Both the position numbers and the translations under genes were made by a program. The notes below the pieces were generated by a model. It ran no database searches. It was not told where the DNA came from and worked only from the letters and a program-made list of their open reading frames with translations. DNA of 64,000 nt from DASZIT01 sp963819695 (lineage in GTDB: Bacteria; Actinomycetota; Acidimicrobiia; Acidimicrobiales; RAAP-2): the NCBI GenBank assembly GCA_963819695.1, contig CAWFXD010000002.1, positions 1-64,000 of the forward strand, given 5' to 3'. This document shows, piece by piece, positions 62,219 to 64,000 of the stretch (within the stretch, counting starts at the first letter, position 1; every line of letters begins with the position of its first letter).

Positions 62219-63343
62219 GTGACTGCACCTGGTGGTGGCACTCGGCAATCATTGAAGCGTGCGAGCCCACAGTCCCAAAAGGGTCGGTTCGGTCGGCCCT
62301 CCGCCCCAGGCCAGCCGGCGGTCAACGCCGTGGCACTGACCGAGGGGGTTGCCGAGGCACCACCGGCATCGGAGTCCGAGGTCGAAGAGGCGGCGGCTTG
62401 GCTCCAGGAGATCGTCTCGGCGGTCGCCCGGGCCGTGGTCGGACACGACGACGCCATCCGGCTGTCGGTGGCCTGTCTGCTGGCCGGCGGCCACCTGCTG
62501 GTCGAGGACGTGCCGGGTGTCGGCAAGACGACCCTGGCCCGCGCCCTGGCCGCGGCCATCGGGGCCCAGTGGCAACGGGTGCAGTGCACGCCCGACCTGT
62601 TGCCCACCGACCTCACCGGGGTGCATGTGCCCGTCGGCGAGCTCGGGGCGACGGCCCGAAGGGTGGAGCTCCGTCGGGGGCCGCTGTTCGCCGAGGTGGT
62701 GATGGTCGATGAGCTGAATCGGGCCTCCCCGCGTACCCAGGCGGCCCTCCTCGAAGCCATGGAGGAGCGCCAGATCACCCTGGACGGGGTGACCTATCCG
62801 CTTCCCCGCCCCTTCTTCGTGGTGGCGACCCAGAACCCCGACGACTTCGAAGGCACCTATCCGCTCCCCGAGAGCCAACTCGATCGCTTCCTCTTCCGGC
62901 TCCATCTCGGATTCCCCTCGGTCGACGCCGAGATGGCCCTCCTCCGCCAGGGAGGTTCGACCTTCGGTTCGCTACCGGAGGCGGTGGTGGTCGACGCGGT
63001 GACCGTCCCCGCCGAGCTGCTGCGGATCGCCGGCATCGCCGCCCGGGTCTACCTGGCTCCGACCCTTCGCCGCTACCTCGTCGAGTTGGCCGGCGCCACC
63101 CGGAGCGAGCCCCGCCTGCATCCCGGGGTATCCCCTCGCGCCCTCCTCGGGCTGGCCGCCGCCGCCCGGGTCTGGGCCGCGGTGCACGGCCGCAACTACG
63201 TCCTCCCTGACGATCTGCTCGAGCTGGTCGAACCCACCCTCGCCCATCGGCTGGGCCTCGGGGTGATCGTCGACCGGGCGGAGGTGAGTGCGCTGCTCGA
63301 CCAGATCGTCAGGGCGGTACCGGTCCCGTTCCCGGAACGGTGA
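62219..63343 (+). CDS. MoxR-family AAA+ ATPase
   Basis: 374 residues from GTG 62219. Walker A is VEDVPGVGKTTLARALA, Walker B VVMVDELNRASPRTQAALLE, sensor 1 in FFVVATQNPDDFEGTYPLPE, and the C-terminal lid (ATRSEPRLHPGVSPRALLGL). The first ~70 residues are a variable lead, and GTG 62330 may be the true start since the conserved part begins near VARAVVGHDD. MoxR proteins act as chaperones that insert cofactors or metals into or activate protein complexes and are usually followed by DUF58 and transglutaminase-like genes, as here. The stop overlaps the DUF58 start as GTGA. Confidence 0.92.
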   Translation: MTAPGGGTRQSLKRASPQSQKGRFGRPSAPGQPAVNAVALTEGVAEAPPASESEVEEAAAWLQEIVSAVARAVVGHDDAIRLSVACLLAGGHLLVEDVPGVGKTTLARALAAAIGAQWQRVQCTPDLLPTDLTGVHVPVGELGATARRVELRRGPLFAEVVMVDELNRASPRTQAALLEAMEERQITLDGVTYPLPRPFFVVATQNPDDFEGTYPLPESQLDRFLFRLHLGFPSVDAEMALLRQGGSTFGSLPEAVVVDAVTVPAELLRIAGIAARVYLAPTLRRYLVELAGATRSEPRLHPGVSPRALLGLAAAARVWAAVHGRNYVLPDDLLELVEPTLAHRLGLGVIVDRAEVSALLDQIVRAVPVPFPER

Positions 63344-64000
63344 CGGTCACCTCGCCGCCGACGCTCAGGGAGCTGCTGCCTGGGGACCTCATCATCGAGC
63401 TCGACAAACGAAAAAAGCAGGTCGCGGCGTCACGAGCCGCCCGAGGTCGACGAGGGGCCGCCCTCACCCGGCGGGGACGCGTGGCCGTGGCGGTCGGGGT
63501 GGCGGTCACCGGGACGGGGGTGGTGGTCGGCAGTGTGGAGCTGGCGCAGGGCGGAATTGCCATGGTTGCGCTGGTGTCCGGCTGCCTGGTGATGGCGTGG
63601 TGGCGAGCGCGGGTCACCGTGGCCCACCTGCGCACCCAGCCGCCCATGGTGGCGGTCGGGATGCCGGCGCAGTTGACCGGCGAACTCACCGGCTGGCGAC
63701 ATCGCCGCCGTGGAGTCTCCTTTACCCTTCCCGTTGACACCCGGGCACGGGGGACCTTCGCGCTCGCAGAGTCGATGATGTGGCGCTCCGATCCCCTCGG
63801 CCTCACCGTCGTGCGCCAGCGCGCCAGTCGTGTCCGCCGGCGGTTCCTGGTGCACCCGCTCCCCCTTCTCCCGGTCGGTGGCCGGCTGGCCTTCGGGACC
63901 GAGGGCGAACCCAGCGCCGCCCTCAAGCCGTTCGAAGACGGTGACGAGCTCCGGCGGGTTCATTGGACCACCAGTGAACGTTTGGGCCACTGGATGGTCC
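63340..64000 (+). CDS. DUF58 domain protein, N-terminal part
   Basis: Open frame from GTG 63340 to the window end, 220 codons so far. The MoxR stop (TGA 63341-63343) overlaps it. A charged start (IIELDKRKKQ) is followed by two hydrophobic helices (VAVAVGVAVTGTGVVVGSVE and IAMVALVSGCLVMAW). The DUF58 signature is reached near the end: KPFEDGDELRRVHWTTSERL then GHWMV, equivalent to the PGDxxRxIxWxxSAR motif. In MoxR operons such proteins resemble von Willebrand A-fold membrane partners. The C-terminus is outside the window. Confidence 0.88.
   Translation, partial: MTVTSPPTLRELLPGDLIIELDKRKKQVAASRAARGRRGAALTRRGRVAVAVGVAVTGTGVVVGSVELAQGGIAMVALVSGCLVMAWWRARVTVAHLRTQPPMVAVGMPAQLTGELTGWRHRRRGVSFTLPVDTRARGTFALAESMMWRSDPLGLTVVRQRASRVRRRFLVHPLPLLPVGGRLAFGTEGEPSAALKPFEDGDELRRVHWTTSERLGHWMV

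Overview
The window is about 64 kb of high-GC DNA that reads as a chromosome segment of an actinobacterium, most likely of the class Acidimicrobiia. The reasons are the conserved rimO-pgsA-cinA block with recA nearby, class E sortase, AftB-like and AglB/GT-C-type envelope enzymes, a Tat-exported dimethylformamidase-like protein, the secreted YWLVASDGG repeat protein, and a TANNNT box placed 6-8 bases before many ATG/GTG starts, as in leaderless actinobacterial transcripts. The class assignment is inference; no rRNA or other taxonomic marker except recA is present.

Layout. 0-6.6 kb: end of a nucleotide-sugar cluster (RmlC-like epimerase, glucose-1-phosphate cytidylyltransferase, extended SDR epimerase), an undecaprenyl-phosphate sugar transferase, class E sortase, low-molecular-weight tyrosine phosphatase and a SHOCT protein. 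6.9-9.3 kb: tRNA-Ser(GCT), an SGNH lipoprotein and an AbiEii-like toxin-antitoxin pair. 9.4-12.7 kb: rimO, pgsA, cinA. 12.7-20.0 kb: minus-strand envelope genes (acyltransferase-SGNH, membrane protein, single-pass protein), SnoaL-like and VOC proteins, ketopantoate reductase and a DUF3048 protein. 20.1-21.5 kb: recA with an SOS box and a terminator hairpin. 21.5-31.0 kb: a five-gene, translationally coupled minus-strand operon of large membrane proteins, three of them tandem paralogues, with an AftB-like arabinofuranosyltransferase relative. 31.1-36.5 kb: three acyltransferase-3 genes. 36.5-40.9 kb: another membrane protein, a Tat-exported protein and a SnoaL-like protein.

40.9-43.8 kb holds two divergent citrate synthase homologues, one fused to CBS domains, the other to a helix-turn-helix. 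43.9-53.1 kb carries lipid and xenobiotic-type metabolism (SDR, AGPS-like flavoenzyme, old yellow enzyme, methyltransferase, hotdog thioesterase, D-aminoacylase, amidohydrolase, TetR regulator). 53.3-58.6 kb is a phosphate regulon: an OmpR-type response regulator and pstSCAB, each preceded by tandem 11-base PHO-box repeats. 59.7-62.0 kb encodes a secreted repeat protein, and 62.2-64 kb a MoxR ATPase with a DUF58 partner cut by the window end.

Two threads run through the window. First, much of it builds or decorates the envelope: sugar activation, lipid-linked sugar transfer, GT-C type membrane transferases, O-acylation and sortase anchoring. Second, at least a dozen otherwise conserved genes are split by apparent single-base frameshifts, some in or beside short homopolymers. 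This looks more like residual sequencing error than mass pseudogenisation, so disrupted genes are given as one span with the break position noted.
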